This document shows positions 16,620-26,136 of a stretch of DNA of 64,000 nt, in pieces. Numbering within the stretch: position 1 is the first letter of the stretch; every line of letters starts with the position of its first letter. The DNA is from Pseudomonas guariconensis (GTDB lineage Bacteria; Pseudomonadota; Gammaproteobacteria; Pseudomonadales; Pseudomonadaceae). The position numbers were made by a program, and so were the translations under genes. The notes under the pieces were generated by a model. The model worked only from the letters and a program-made list of their open reading frames with translations, ran no database searches and was not told where the DNA came from. The DNA is taken from positions 80,893 to 144,892 of the forward strand of contig NZ_JAMYBK010000010.1 of NCBI RefSeq assembly GCF_024127895.1, written 5' to 3'.

Positions 16620-18731
16620 ATGGCCCGCACAACCCCCATCGAGCTGTACCGCAACATCGGCATCGTCGCCCACGTCGATGCCGGCAAGACCACCACCACC
16701 GAACGCATCCTGTTCTACACCGGGGTCAACCACAAGATGGGCGAGGTGCATGATGGCGCCGCCACCATGGACTGGATGGCCCAGGAGCAGGAGCGCGGCA
16801 TCACCATCACCTCGGCGGCCACCACGGCGTTCTGGCAGGGCTCGGCCAAGCAGTTCGCCGACAGGTACCGCTTCAATATCATCGACACCCCCGGCCACGT
16901 CGATTTCACCATCGAGGTGGAGCGCTCGCTGCGCGTGCTCGACGGCGCGGTGGTGGTGTTCAGCGGCGCCGACGGGGTCGAGCCGCAATCCGAGACGGTC
17001 TGGCGCCAGGCCAACAAGTACCACGTGCCGCGCCTGGCCTACATCAACAAGATGGACCGCCAGGGCGCCGACTTCCTGCGCGTGGTCCGCCAGATCGACC
17101 AGCGCCTGGGCCACCATCCGGTGCCGATCCAGCTGGCCATCGGCAGCGAGGAGCACTTCGCCGGGCAGATCGACCTGGTGAAGATGAAGGCCATCTACTG
17201 GAACGACGCCGACCAGGGCACCAGCTACCGCGAGGAAGAGATCCCTGACGAGCTGCGCGCCCTGGCCGAGGAGTGGCGCGCGCACATGGTCGAGGCCGCT
17301 GCCGAGGCCAACGACGAGCTGACGGTGAAGTTCCTCGAAGGCGAGGAGCTGAGCATCGAGGAGATCAAGGCCGGCCTGCGCCAGCGCACCCTGGCCAACG
17401 AGATCGTGCCGACCATCCTCGGTTCGTCGTTCAAGAACAAGGGCGTGCCGCTGATGCTCGACGCGGTGATCGACTACCTGCCCGCCCCCACCGAGATCCC
17501 GGCGATCAAAGGGGTCGACCCGGACGACGAGAACAAGCACCTGGAACGTCATGCCGACGACAACGAGCCGTTCTCGGCGCTGGCCTTCAAGATCGCCACC
17601 GACCCCTTCGTCGGCACCCTGACCTTCGCCCGGGTCTACTCCGGCGTGCTCAGCTCCGGCGATGCGGTGCTCAACTCGGTCAAGGGCAAGAAGGAACGGG
17701 TCGGGCGCATGGTGCAGATGCACGCCAACCAGCGCGCCGAGATCAAGAACGTCTGCGCCGGCGACATCGCGGCCCTGATCGGCATGAAGGATGTCACCAC
17801 CGGCGATACCCTGTGCGACATGAACAAGCCGATCATCCTCGAACGCATGGACTTCCCCGACCCGGTGATTTCCGTGGCGGTGGAGCCCAAGACCAAGGCC
17901 GACCAGGAGAAGATGGGCATCGCTCTGGGCAAGCTCGCCCAGGAAGACCCGTCGTTCCGCGTCAAGACCGACGAGGAGACCGGCCAGACGATCATTTCCG
18001 GCATGGGCGAGCTGCACTTGGACATCATCGTCGACCGCATGCGCCGCGAGTTCAATGTCGAGGCCAATATCGGCAAGCCCCAGGTGGCCTACCGCGAGAA
18101 GATCCGCAACACCTGCGAGATCGAGGGCCGCTTCGTCCGCCAGTCCGGCGGGCGTGGCCAGTATGGCCATTGCTGGATCCGTTTCGCCCCTGGCGAGGAA
18201 GGCAAGGAGGGCCTGGAGTTCGTCAACGAGATCGTCGGCGGCGTGGTACCGCGCGAGTACATCCCGGCGATCCAGAAGGGCATCGAGGAACAGATGCAGA
18301 ACGGCGTGCTGGCCGGCTACCCGCTGATCGGCCTGAAGGCGGCGGTGTACGACGGCTCCTACCACGACGTCGACTCCAACGAGATGGCCTACAAGATCGC
18401 GGCGTCCATGGCCACCAAGCAGCTGGCGCAGAAAGGCGGTGCGGTGCTGCTGGAGCCGGTGATGAAGGTCGAGGTGGTCACCCCCGAAGAGTACCTGGGC
18501 GACATCATGGGCGACCTGAGCCGCCGGCGCGGCATGATCCAGGGCTCGGAGGACAGCCCTGCCGGCAAGGTGATCCGCGCCGAGGTGCCGTTGGGCGAGA
18601 TGTTCGGCTACTCCACCGACATGCGCTCGATGACCCAGGGGCGGGCCAGCTACTCGATGGAGTTCACCAAATATGCCGAGGCGCCGGCGAGCATCGCCGA
18701 GGCGATCGTCAAGAAGAGTCGCGGAGAGTGA
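16620..18731 (+). CDS. fusB: Elongation factor G, second copy (EF-G2)
   Basis: 703 residues, full-length translational GTPase. The P-loop is '[14 protein letters not shown]' (residues 17-30), followed by '[16 protein letters not shown]' and '[10 protein letters not shown]'; the G' insert, domains II-III and the C-terminal domains IV-V are all present. EF-G drives ribosome translocation and, with RRF, recycling. There is no str operon around it (no rpsL, rpsG or tuf), so this is the separate second EF-G known from P. putida rather than the main fusA. The two paralogues may divide translocation and recycling, but that cannot be judged from this sequence. Confidence 0.9.
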   Translation: MARTTPIELYRNIGIVAHVDAGKTTTTERILFYTGVNHKMGEVHDGAATMDWMAQEQERGITITSAATTAFWQGSAKQFADRYRFNIIDTPGHVDFTIEVERSLRVLDGAVVVFSGADGVEPQSETVWRQANKYHVPRLAYINKMDRQGADFLRVVRQIDQRLGHHPVPIQLAIGSEEHFAGQIDLVKMKAIYWNDADQGTSYREEEIPDELRALAEEWRAHMVEAAAEANDELTVKFLEGEELSIEEIKAGLRQRTLANEIVPTILGSSFKNKGVPLMLDAVIDYLPAPTEIPAIKGVDPDDENKHLERHADDNEPFSALAFKIATDPFVGTLTFARVYSGVLSSGDAVLNSVKGKKERVGRMVQMHANQRAEIKNVCAGDIAALIGMKDVTTGDTLCDMNKPIILERMDFPDPVISVAVEPKTKADQEKMGIALGKLAQEDPSFRVKTDEETGQTIISGMGELHLDIIVDRMRREFNVEANIGKPQVAYREKIRNTCEIEGRFVRQSGGRGQYGHCWIRFAPGEEGKEGLEFVNEIVGGVVPREYIPAIQKGIEEQMQNGVLAGYPLIGLKAAVYDGSYHDVDSNEMAYKIAASMATKQLAQKGGAVLLEPVMKVEVVTPEEYLGDIMGDLSRRRGMIQGSEDSPAGKVIRAEVPLGEMFGYSTDMRSMTQGRASYSMEFTKYAEAPASIAEAIVKKSRGE

Positions 18732-18749
18732 GCCTGTAGGGCTGTGGCG

Positions 18750-18935
18750 CCTTTGGGGCTGCTTCGCAGCCCATCGCCGGCAAGCCGGCTCCCACAGGGT
18801 TCGAGTCGACCGTAAATGATGTGGTTTGCTCAGGACCGTCGCTGGCCCTTTCGCCCTCTGTGCAGTTGCTCTTGAGGCCGGCGCCAAGCTGTGGGAGCCG
18901 GCTTGCCGGCGATGGGGCGCGAAGCGGCCCCTGAA
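18750..18935. repeat. Inverted pair of REP-type repeats after the EF-G gene
   Basis: A block at about 18755-18800 (GCTGCTTCGCAGC, then CGCCGGCAAGCCGGCTCCCA) is repeated in inverted order at about 18890-18935. The two arms could form a long imperfect stem and stop transcription from both convergent genes. The roughly 200-base gap holds no other feature. Confidence 0.65.
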
Positions 18936-18938
18936 ACG

Positions 18939-20381
18939 TCAGTGCTGCTCCCCTGCCCGCCTGAGCAACGTCCGGCAGCGCTCCGACAGGTGCACTACCC
19001 GCAGGTGCTTGCCCGCCTTGGCATAGCGCTCGCGCAGGGTCTTCAGTGCAGCGATCGCCGAGTAGTCGACGACACTCAGGTGCTTGCAATCCAGGGTCAC
19101 GCTGGCCGGGTCCCCCGCCGGATCGAACTGGTTGAGAAACGGCGTGGTCGAGGCGAAGAACAGCGTGCCGTGCACCTGGTAGACCTTGCCGCCCTCACCG
19201 TCCTCGTGGCTTTCGGCATACAGCTCGCGGGCATGTTGCCAGGCGAAGTTGACCGCGGCGATGACGATACCGAACAGCACGGCGGTGGCCAGGTCGGTGA
19301 ACACCGTGACCACGGTCACCGCGACGATCGCCAGCACGTCGCTCGCCGGCACCTTGTGCAGCACCCGCAGCGAGGCCCAGGCGAAGGTCTGCTGGGCCAC
19401 CACGAACATCACGCCCACCAGCGCCGCCAGCGGAATACGCTCGATCAGCGGCGACAGGAACAACACGAACAGCAGGATCATCACCCCGGCCACCACGCCC
19501 GACAGCCGGCCACGGCCATTGGAACTCAGGTTGATCATGGTCTGCCCGATCATCGCGCAGCCGCCCATGCCGCCGCACAGGCCCGAGACCATGTTCGCCG
19601 CACCCAGCGCCACGCACTCGCGGTCGGGGTAGCCACGGCTCTCGGTGACCTCGTCGGTGAGGTTGAGGGTCAGCAGGGTTTCCAGCAGACCAACCATGGC
19701 CATCAGCAGGGCGTAGGGAGCGATGATCCTGAGGGTCTCCAGGTTCCACGGCACGTCCGGCAATGCCAACTGCGGCAGGCCACCGGCGATATGCGCCATG
19801 TCGCCGAGGGTGCGGGTCGGCAGGCCGAGCAGATAGACCAGCAGGCCCACGCCGAGGATGGCGATCAGCGCCGGCGGGACGGCGCGAGTCAGCTTCGGCA
19901 GGACGTAGACCACCAGCATGGTCAAGGCCACCAGGCCGATCATCAGGTACAAAGGCGTGCCACTGAGCCATTGCTCGCCCTGCTTGAAGTGCTCCAACTG
20001 GGCCAGGGCGATGACGATGGCCAGGCCGTTGACGAAGCCGAGCATCACCGGGTACGGCACCAGACGCACCAACTTGCCCAGGCGCAGCGCACCGAACAGG
20101 ATCATCAGCCCCCCGCCCAACAGCACCGTGGCCAGCAGGTACTGGGCGCCGTGCTGCACCACCAGGGCGACGATCACCACCGCCATGGAGCCAGCAGCGC
20201 CGGAGATCATGCCGGGGCGGCCGCCGAACAGGGCGGTCAGGGTGCAGATGATGAAGGCACCGTACAGGCCCATGAGCGGGTTCAGGTGCGCCACCAAGGC
20301 AAAGGCGATGCACTCGGGCACCAGGGCGAAGGAGGTGGTGAGGCCGGCGAGCACGTCGGCACGGAGTCTGGCGGGTTTCAT
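18939..20381 (-). CDS. SulP-family anion transporter with STAS domain
   Basis: 480 residues. About ten to twelve membrane segments cover residues 1-370, with the family pattern 'LVPECIAFALVAHLNPLMGLYGAF' and 'LCGGMGGCAMIGQTMINLSSNGRGRLSG'. A C-terminal cytoplasmic STAS domain (about residues 385-480) ends in 'LDCKHLSVVDYSAIAALKTL'. SulP proteins move sulfate, bicarbonate or dicarboxylates; the substrate here is not clear. The start at 20381 ('MKPARLRADVLAG') fits the family; longer in-frame starts are not convincing. Monocistronic by context. Confidence 0.85.
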   Translation of the reverse strand: MKPARLRADVLAGLTTSFALVPECIAFALVAHLNPLMGLYGAFIICTLTALFGGRPGMISGAAGSMAVVIVALVVQHGAQYLLATVLLGGGLMILFGALRLGKLVRLVPYPVMLGFVNGLAIVIALAQLEHFKQGEQWLSGTPLYLMIGLVALTMLVVYVLPKLTRAVPPALIAILGVGLLVYLLGLPTRTLGDMAHIAGGLPQLALPDVPWNLETLRIIAPYALLMAMVGLLETLLTLNLTDEVTESRGYPDRECVALGAANMVSGLCGGMGGCAMIGQTMINLSSNGRGRLSGVVAGVMILLFVLFLSPLIERIPLAALVGVMFVVAQQTFAWASLRVLHKVPASDVLAIVAVTVVTVFTDLATAVLFGIVIAAVNFAWQHARELYAESHEDGEGGKVYQVHGTLFFASTTPFLNQFDPAGDPASVTLDCKHLSVVDYSAIAALKTLRERYAKAGKHLRVVHLSERCRTLLRRAGEQH

Positions 20382-20511
20382 GGGTATCCTGTGGTATGGC
20401 GAACGCAAACGCGGCCCATTCCAGTCCAGGAGTCGGGCCCGCTGCCCAAGCGAGAAAATCGCGGGTCGGGATGTTACGGAATTTGTCCGACAGCGGCCAC
20501 CGCAACACCAC

Positions 20512-22233
20512 TCAACGCACCCGTTCGCGGCTCTGCACCGCCAGATCCAGGGCGCGCTGCATGTCCAGCCGCGCCGAACGACCCAGGTCGGGGTGGTTGA
20601 GCCGGCCATTGCGCTCCGAAGGCAAGATCGGCGCGGTCAGGTCTTCGGCATCCATGGCTTCGAAATCCTGATCCGTTCCCAGGGTCAGGGCACTGCGTCG
20701 CAGCAACATGCGTAGTTGCTCCGGCGTCAGGTCCGGGTTGATCGACAGCATCGCCGCCACCGTGGCCGTCACCAGCGGCGTGGCGTAGGAGGTGCCGCAA
20801 TGGGCCTTGCGCGCCTGCGCCGCACGCAGGCAGGCAGCGGCGCTGACATCCACGCGCATGTCGATATTGGAGCTGCGGCGCTTGCGCACATGGGCAGGAT
20901 CCTCGACCGGGACGTCCTGGTCGCTGCGCTGGTGACCGCCGACCACCAGCAACTGCTCGGTGATGAACGACGACGGCAGGCGGTACTCGTCGGTACCGGA
21001 CCACGAGGCGCCGTTGCCCGCCGAGTTGACCACCACCACGTCCGGGTGGCGGGCGCGCAGCCAGAGAAAGAACTCTTCCAGCAGCTCCTCGTAGCCACTC
21101 ATGGCCAGCCCTGAGCGCACCAGCGAATCCACCTCGTCGCCCGCGACATCCTTCGTGCCGACCCGGTGGATGCCCCAACTCCAGTTCAGCACCCGGGCAC
21201 CATCCTCCACCAGGTTGACCGAGGCGGCGATGTTGGCCGTGACGCCTGCGTCCGCGTTGCGCTCGACGATTACCTCGAACCCTGGGCTAGGCTTGCCGAG
21301 GCCGGGCAGGAAGCCACCCTGCACGCCTTCGCCCTGGGCGGCGAGGATGCCGGCGACATGGCTGCCATGGCTTTCGGCGCGCTCGCCATCGCGCGCGTAG
21401 AGGCAGGTCCGCCCTGGCGCGCAGGGGCCGCGGTAGCCGGCGAAGGCCGGCGCGTCGAAATCCACCTCGCGCTCGATCACGCCAATGCGTACGGGCTTGA
21501 CCGGCAGCGACGCCGCGGGAACTCGCCGCTGGTAGTAATAGAGTGCATCCATGAATCGGTTGGCTGCCCACTCGTCCGCCTGGCTGAGCGCCCCGGCGCT
21601 GCGCCCGCCACCCTCCTCGCCCCGCTCAGGGGCGGACTCCTCGATGATCACGGCATCGACACTGGTTTCGCTGCCCATGCGCAGGATCATGGCATCGCGC
21701 TGCACCAGGTCGCGCACCGGCAAACGCAGCTGGTAGACGTTCAGCGGGGGAATGGCACCCACCACCTGGGCACCGTACTTGTCGGCGATACGCCGGGCCT
21801 GCCGCTCGCCATCGTGCTTTTCCTCGATCAGCAGGCTGACCAGGTCGAGGTAGGTGGTCAGGCCGTCCATGTTCTTCGCCACTTCGTGCGGGCCGGCAGC
21901 GACCACATGGCTGCGCTGGCGAGTGAGCCAGACGGGGTTGCTTTTCTGGCCGGCGGATTCGATCCAGAGCGGAGCACTGCGCTGCCGGGAGGCGTCGAGT
22001 TTCAGTTTCAGCATGTCGCCCTGGCGCTCGATGCTCGCACCAGGCAGTTGCGTATCGCCGAGCCAGACCGCCGGCGTGCCCGGCCCCAGGCCTTGGGTGC
22101 GCAGGCACCACAGTTGCGGGCCTGTGCCCAGCAAATCGTCACAGCGTTGCAGGTGCTTGATGCGCAACGTGTCCTGCGCCGCCAGGGCGGCGGCCATGAA
22201 CAGGCAGGGCAGCAAGGTGAAAGCGCACTTCAT
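20512..22233 (-). CDS. Secreted subtilase-family (S8) serine protease, unusual catalytic acid
   Basis: 573 residues with a signal peptide at 1-19. A prodomain-like region of about 220 residues precedes a subtilase core. His289 in 'SHGSHVAGILAA', oxyanion Asn407 in 'NSAGNGAS' and Ser482 in 'GTSYATPLVTATVAAML' are all in place. At the first catalytic position the family 'V-I-D-x-G' reads 'IGVIEREVDF', so Glu254 replaces the Asp. The protein may be slow or redirected, or the nearby Asp258/Asp260 may contribute. Start at 22233 chosen for the signal peptide. Divergent from a secretin-like gene; a functional link is possible but unproven. Confidence 0.8.
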   Translation of the reverse strand: MKCAFTLLPCLFMAAALAAQDTLRIKHLQRCDDLLGTGPQLWCLRTQGLGPGTPAVWLGDTQLPGASIERQGDMLKLKLDASRQRSAPLWIESAGQKSNPVWLTRQRSHVVAAGPHEVAKNMDGLTTYLDLVSLLIEEKHDGERQARRIADKYGAQVVGAIPPLNVYQLRLPVRDLVQRDAMILRMGSETSVDAVIIEESAPERGEEGGGRSAGALSQADEWAANRFMDALYYYQRRVPAASLPVKPVRIGVIEREVDFDAPAFAGYRGPCAPGRTCLYARDGERAESHGSHVAGILAAQGEGVQGGFLPGLGKPSPGFEVIVERNADAGVTANIAASVNLVEDGARVLNWSWGIHRVGTKDVAGDEVDSLVRSGLAMSGYEELLEEFFLWLRARHPDVVVVNSAGNGASWSGTDEYRLPSSFITEQLLVVGGHQRSDQDVPVEDPAHVRKRRSSNIDMRVDVSAAACLRAAQARKAHCGTSYATPLVTATVAAMLSINPDLTPEQLRMLLRRSALTLGTDQDFEAMDAEDLTAPILPSERNGRLNHPDLGRSARLDMQRALDLAVQSRERVR

Positions 22234-22403
22234 GCAGGCGGTCCCGTGGTCTTCTTTTGCTGCGACTGCCAGGTGAGCGCAAAGGTTCATAGCGCCTCGC
22301 AGGCAACCAAAATCAAGCAAAACCACCCTGCCCTGTGATCCACACCCGGCACACCCTCGACAAATTTGCCATCATGATCATTCCACCTGCGGAGATCATG
22401 GAC

Positions 22404-23138
22404 ATGCCGCTACGCCCCCTCATCGCTTCCCTGCTGCTGGCCGCCAGCCTCGCCGCCCAGGCCGCCACCGAGGTGCTGGCGCTGCAGCACCGCACCAGCG
22501 CCGAACTGTTGCCCACCGTCCAGTCCTTCCTGGGCAAGGACGGCAGCGTCAGCGCCTTCGAGAACAAGCTGATCGTCAATGCCAGCCCCGAGCGCATCGA
22601 CGACCTGCGCGCCCTGCTGCAACAACTCGACACCGCCCCCAAGCGCCTGTTGATCAGCGTCGACAACAACGACAGCAATTTCCAGGACAACCGCGGCAAC
22701 GCGCGGATCATCCGCTACGGCACCGCCAATCGCGACGGCGGCCTACAGCAGATCCAGGCCAGCGAGGGTGTGCCCGCGTTGATCCAGGTGGGCCAGAGCA
22801 TCCCCATCACCAGCACCCATACCGATGGTTACGGACGCATCCAGAGCGATACCGAATACCGTAATGTCACCCAGGGTTTCTACGTCACCCCGAACCTGAG
22901 CGGAGATACGGTTCGTCTGCAAATAAGCAGCAATAACGACAGGATCAGCAGCGAACGTCAGGATGTAGTAAAAGTCCAGAGCACCGACACGACGGTCACC
23001 GGCAAGCTCGGCGAGTGGATCCCCCTGGCGGGGTACAACCAGCAGAGCCAGGCCGAACGTAACGCCTCGAGCCTCAGCTACAGCACGCAGCGCGGTGAAA
23101 ACATGACACTGCGCGTCAAAGTCGACCTTCTGGAGTGA
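22404..23138 (+). CDS. Short periplasmic secretin-like protein
   Basis: 244 residues with a signal peptide ending near 'AAQAATE'. An N-domain ('LALQHRTSAELLPTVQSFLGKDGSVSAFENKLIVNASPERIDDLRALL') is like secretin N0/N1 repeats, followed by a short part of the secretin core ('EYRNVTQGFYVTPNLSGDTVRLQISSNND'). It is far shorter than channel-forming secretins (450-700 residues), and I see neither the transmembrane hairpins nor a pilotin segment. The start at 22404 has GGAG nine bases upstream; the ATG two codons earlier is too close to it. No secretion operon is nearby. Confidence 0.65.
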   Translation: MPLRPLIASLLLAASLAAQAATEVLALQHRTSAELLPTVQSFLGKDGSVSAFENKLIVNASPERIDDLRALLQQLDTAPKRLLISVDNNDSNFQDNRGNARIIRYGTANRDGGLQQIQASEGVPALIQVGQSIPITSTHTDGYGRIQSDTEYRNVTQGFYVTPNLSGDTVRLQISSNNDRISSERQDVVKVQSTDTTVTGKLGEWIPLAGYNQQSQAERNASSLSYSTQRGENMTLRVKVDLLE

Positions 23139-23627
23139 TCCCAGGCAATTCAAGGCCTCGACCCAAGGCCTTGAAACTGACCAGAGAGTCGTATTAGACC
23201 AAGGATGTAGTAATAGAAAAAAACCACTACAAAACATTTGACAGGCACTTTTTCCCAAGGGCATGATGGCCTCGCTCCCGCTAATCAGAGGCCCTGGCAA
23301 GGGCCTTCGAGATGCGCTCCTCCCACCCCTGGGGGCGTCTCGTGTCCATACGGCCCACAAGGCGGTTCGACGGGATTGCGACTGCAACGAAGAAGTTGTC
23401 CCGAGGGACGGAAGCGCATCACCGCAGTACCCGGCAGTCCTGTCGCCATACAGCGAGGCAACCACGAGCCGACCTGTCGCCACACCTCGCCCGGCCTGCA
23501 CACCCCTTCCCCTTCGAGCCTCCCCGTTCGCAGTCGCCCTTCCGCCGAGCAAGGCCGCCAAGCCTCCGATCCGCGCCGAGCACAAGCACTTACTTCACCA
23601 AGACTGATGCGACGAGGTTTTATTTCC
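23139..23627. promoter_or_regulatory. Long leader and promoter region of aceA
   Basis: About 490 bases with no supported gene. A sigma-70-like promoter is visible: TTGACA at 23238-23243, then CATGAT at 23262-23267 (18-base spacing), which would give a leader of roughly 350 bases. A perfect 7-bp hairpin (AGGCCCT-GGCA-AGGGCCT) lies at about 23287-23304, just after the predicted start site. The frame is open through the leader into aceA, but its codon pattern is poor and family homology begins at the ATG at 23628. Confidence 0.5.
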
Positions 23628-24953
23628 ATGGCACTGACACGCGAACAGCAAATTGCAGCCCTTGAGAAAGACTGGGCCGAGAACCCGCGCTGGAAAGGCG
23701 TGACCCGTACCTACACCGCCGCCGATGTCGTGCGTCTGCGTGGTTCCCTGCAGCCGGAGCACACCCTGGCCCGCCTGGGTGCAGAAAAACTGTGGAAGCT
23801 GGTCACCGAAGGTGCCCACCCGTCCTTCCGCCCCGAGAAAGATTTCGTCAACTGCATGGGCGCCCTGACCGGCGGCCAGGCAGTCCAGCAGGTGAAGGCC
23901 GGCATCCAGGCCATCTACCTGTCCGGTTGGCAGGTGGCCGCCGACAACAACTCGGCCGAGTCCATGTACCCTGACCAGTCGCTGTATCCGGTCGACTCGG
24001 TCCCCACCGTGGTCAAGCGTATCAACAACGCCTTCCGACGCGCCGACCAGATCCAGTGGAAAGCCGGCAAGAACCCGGGCGACGATGGCTACGTCGACTA
24101 CTTCGCACCGATCGTGGCTGACGCCGAGGCCGGTTTCGGCGGCGTGCTGAACGCCTACGAGCTGATGAAGAACATGATCGAAGCAGGCGCCGCCGGCGTG
24201 CACTTCGAAGACCAGCTGGCCTCGGTGAAAAAATGCGGTCACATGGGCGGCAAGGTCCTGGTGCCGACCCAGGAAGCCGTGCAGAAACTGGTCGCCGCTC
24301 GCCTGGCTGCAGACGTCGCCGGCGTGCCGACCATCATCCTGGCCCGCACCGACGCCAACGCCGCCGACCTGCTGACCAGCGACTGCGACCCGTACGACCA
24401 GCCGTTCGTGGTTGGCGAGCGCACCCGTGAAGGCTTCTACAAGGTACGCGCCGGCCTCGACCAGGCCATTTCCCGCGGCCTGGCCTACGCCCCGTACGCC
24501 GACCTGATCTGGTGCGAAACCGCCAAGCCGGACCTGGAGGAAGCTCGTCGCTTCGCCGAGGCGATCAAGAAGGAGTACCCGGACCAGATCCTGTCGTACA
24601 ACTGCTCGCCGTCCTTCAACTGGAAGAAGAACCTGGACGACGCCACCATCGCCAAGTTCCAGCGCGAGCTGTCGGCCATGGGCTACAAGCACCAGTTCAT
24701 CACCCTGGCGGGCATCCACAACATGTGGCACGGCATGTTCAACCTGGCGCACGACTACGCCCGCAACGACATGACCGCCTACGTGAAGCTGCAGGAGCAG
24801 GAATTCGCCGACGCCAGCAAGGGTTACACCTTCGTGGCGCACCAACAGGAAGTCGGCACCGGCTACTTCGACGACATGACCACCGTGATCCAGGGTGGTG
24901 CTTCGTCGGTGACGGCACTGACCGGCTCGACCGAGGAAGAGCAGTTCCACTGA
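23628..24953 (+). CDS. aceA: Isocitrate lyase (glyoxylate shunt)
   Basis: 441 residues, the short-type isocitrate lyase. It splits isocitrate into glyoxylate and succinate, allowing growth on acetate and fatty acids. The signature '[15 protein letters not shown]' holds catalytic Cys203 and His205, and metal and substrate residues lie in '[10 protein letters not shown]' and '[12 protein letters not shown]'. Start at 23628 with GAGG upstream and '[16 protein letters not shown]' matching the family. It stands alone with its own promoter and a strong terminator. Confidence 0.97.
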   Translation: MALTREQQIAALEKDWAENPRWKGVTRTYTAADVVRLRGSLQPEHTLARLGAEKLWKLVTEGAHPSFRPEKDFVNCMGALTGGQAVQQVKAGIQAIYLSGWQVAADNNSAESMYPDQSLYPVDSVPTVVKRINNAFRRADQIQWKAGKNPGDDGYVDYFAPIVADAEAGFGGVLNAYELMKNMIEAGAAGVHFEDQLASVKKCGHMGGKVLVPTQEAVQKLVAARLAADVAGVPTIILARTDANAADLLTSDCDPYDQPFVVGERTREGFYKVRAGLDQAISRGLAYAPYADLIWCETAKPDLEEARRFAEAIKKEYPDQILSYNCSPSFNWKKNLDDATIAKFQRELSAMGYKHQFITLAGIHNMWHGMFNLAHDYARNDMTAYVKLQEQEFADASKGYTFVAHQQEVGTGYFDDMTTVIQGGASSVTALTGSTEEEQFH

Positions 24954-24972
24954 TAGTGGGTTGCTGTTGAAC

Positions 24973-25012
24973 AAAGGCCCGGGGCTTGTGAAAGCCTTGG
25001 GCCTTTCATTTT
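24973..25012 (+). terminator. Rho-independent terminator of aceA
   Basis: Arms AAAGGCCC (24973-24980) and GGGCCTTT (24999-25006) pair, with an inner GGCTT/AAGCC helix, followed by a T-rich CATTTTGT. It lies 20 bases after the aceA stop. Confidence 0.8.
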
Positions 25013-25019
25013 GTCTGCA

Positions 25020-25058
25020 CCGGCCCTTTCGCGGGTAGCTTACCCGCGAAAGGGCCGG
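25020..25058. repeat. Perfect 18-bp REP-like palindrome
   Basis: Eighteen bases from 25020 (CCGGCCCTTTCGCGGGTA) pair exactly with 25041-25058 across a three-base loop. This is the best-preserved REP-like stem in the window and sits just after the aceA terminator. Confidence 0.75.
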
Positions 25059-25160
25059 GACAGGCCAGTGCAAAAACCAGGGTCAGACCTACTTGAGGCC
25101 ACCCAACAGCGATGACGTAGGTCTTAAATGCAGACGCTCCATGAAAACGCCGAGGAAACT

Positions 25161-25490
25161 CTAAGCCCGGAATCCACCGTCTATTGGCACCGCCACGCCA
25201 GTCACGAAAGAAGCTGCTTCGGAGCTAAGCCAGTACACAAGCTCAGCGACTTCATGGGCCTCACAAACTCTCGCCATAGGCTGCGAGGCGCGTACCGCAT
25301 CAAACTTGTTCCCCAACACCTGTTCTGCCAATGGTGTTGACACAAAGCCCGGACAGACAGCATTGGCCCGCACGCCATAAGGGGCATACTCCTTCGCAAC
25401 CGCTCTAGTCATACCAACTAACGCGTGCTTGCTGGCGGTGTATACAGAACCACCTGTCACACTGGCATTCAACCCCGCTAGCGAGGCGAC
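25161..25490 (-). pseudogene. Truncated short-chain dehydrogenase/reductase (C-terminal fragment)
   Basis: Only the C-terminal 110 or so residues of an SDR remain. The catalytic Tyr and Lys are visible in 'SVYTASKHALVGMTRAVAKEYAPYGVRANAVCPGFVSTP', and the usual end is present ('SSEAASFVTGVAVPIDGG'). The Rossmann half with the nucleotide-binding Gly-rich motif is missing. Homology breaks off at about 25490, next to a GGGGCTG/CAGCCCC hairpin at 25496-25514. The upstream reading frame is unrelated. I treat it as a decayed gene. Confidence 0.75.
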
Positions 25491-26136
25491 ATCGTGGGGC
25501 TGCTGCACAGCCCCGAACAGCAGTTGAGCGGCCTTGCCTGACCCGCATTGGAGAACACCTGCTACAAGTGCAACGCACGGATCGACATCTATGTCTATGC
25601 TTGAAGCAGCACTGTCACTTGGGCTGCCTCCCAAACCGACAGGCCGTTCTGGCCCTGGCCACTACCTCTTCTATATATGCTCTCTGCTGGCCAACGGAAG
25701 CTCAATCGATAAAGCATTGATCCAGAGCGGTGCAGGTGACGCGCGCAACTGCTAGAACGAGAGCCTTTCGCATTTGCAATGCAGCGAGGACGCGCAGTGA
25801 ACTTTGCAAGATTCGGCCCTCTTAGAATGTCGAACGCCAAGTCAAATGAAATTAATTATCATTACGATGATGCCCAGTCATTACGCCACGCAAGAAACAT
25901 AATTAACAAAAGCATGCGCAATGCCCGAAACTCAAGGCTTTCAGCCATTTACGAAAGATTTTTGTTCTTAATCCTACGAATAAATTTGCCACAGAAATTT
26001 TACTTGCTGTGGGTTTACCCATAAAATCAGCGCGATTGATTCAGCTGCGACATTTGGTCACTGCATCCGCGACACCGAGTCGCCGCTCTACTTATTTCAG
26101 ACTGCAGAGCTGGGTCTCTGTATAAGGATTTCCAAC
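25491..26136. other. Low-GC degenerate region between the SDR fragment and nuoA
   Basis: About 650 bases whose composition drops sharply, especially 25800-26040, which is far AT-richer than anything else nearby. A small + frame at 25827-26024 (about 65 residues, basic, starting 'MSNAKSNEINYHYDDAQS') resembles nothing I know and has no clear ribosome-binding site. A small palindrome TGGGT-TT-ACCCA lies at 26010-26021. The nuoA promoter must be here, but I could not pick convincing -35 and -10 boxes. Confidence 0.5.

Noticed and set aside
16581..18887. A 768-residue minus-strand frame opposite the EF-G gene
   Set aside because: It exactly mirrors a well-conserved EF-G gene and shows no family pattern; shadow of codon bias.
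18750..18935. Candidate CRISPR or tandem repeat array
   Set aside because: Only two inverted copies of a REP-type element; no regular spacers and no cas genes anywhere in the window.
23238..23627. N-terminal extension of isocitrate lyase by 130 residues
   Set aside because: The frame is open, but the translation is Pro/Arg/Ser-rich without homology; the known protein starts at 23628 with a ribosome-binding site.
25640..25760. Possible tail of a decayed serine recombinase on the minus strand
   Set aside because: A few residues ('EEVVARARTACRFGRQPK') look vaguely like a resolvase end, but frames are broken and the match is too short to support.
26001..26030. nuoA promoter at TTGCTG and TAAAAT
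   Set aside because: The two boxes are only 12 bases apart, too close for sigma-70; the TGGGTTTACCCA palindrome explains the pattern as well.
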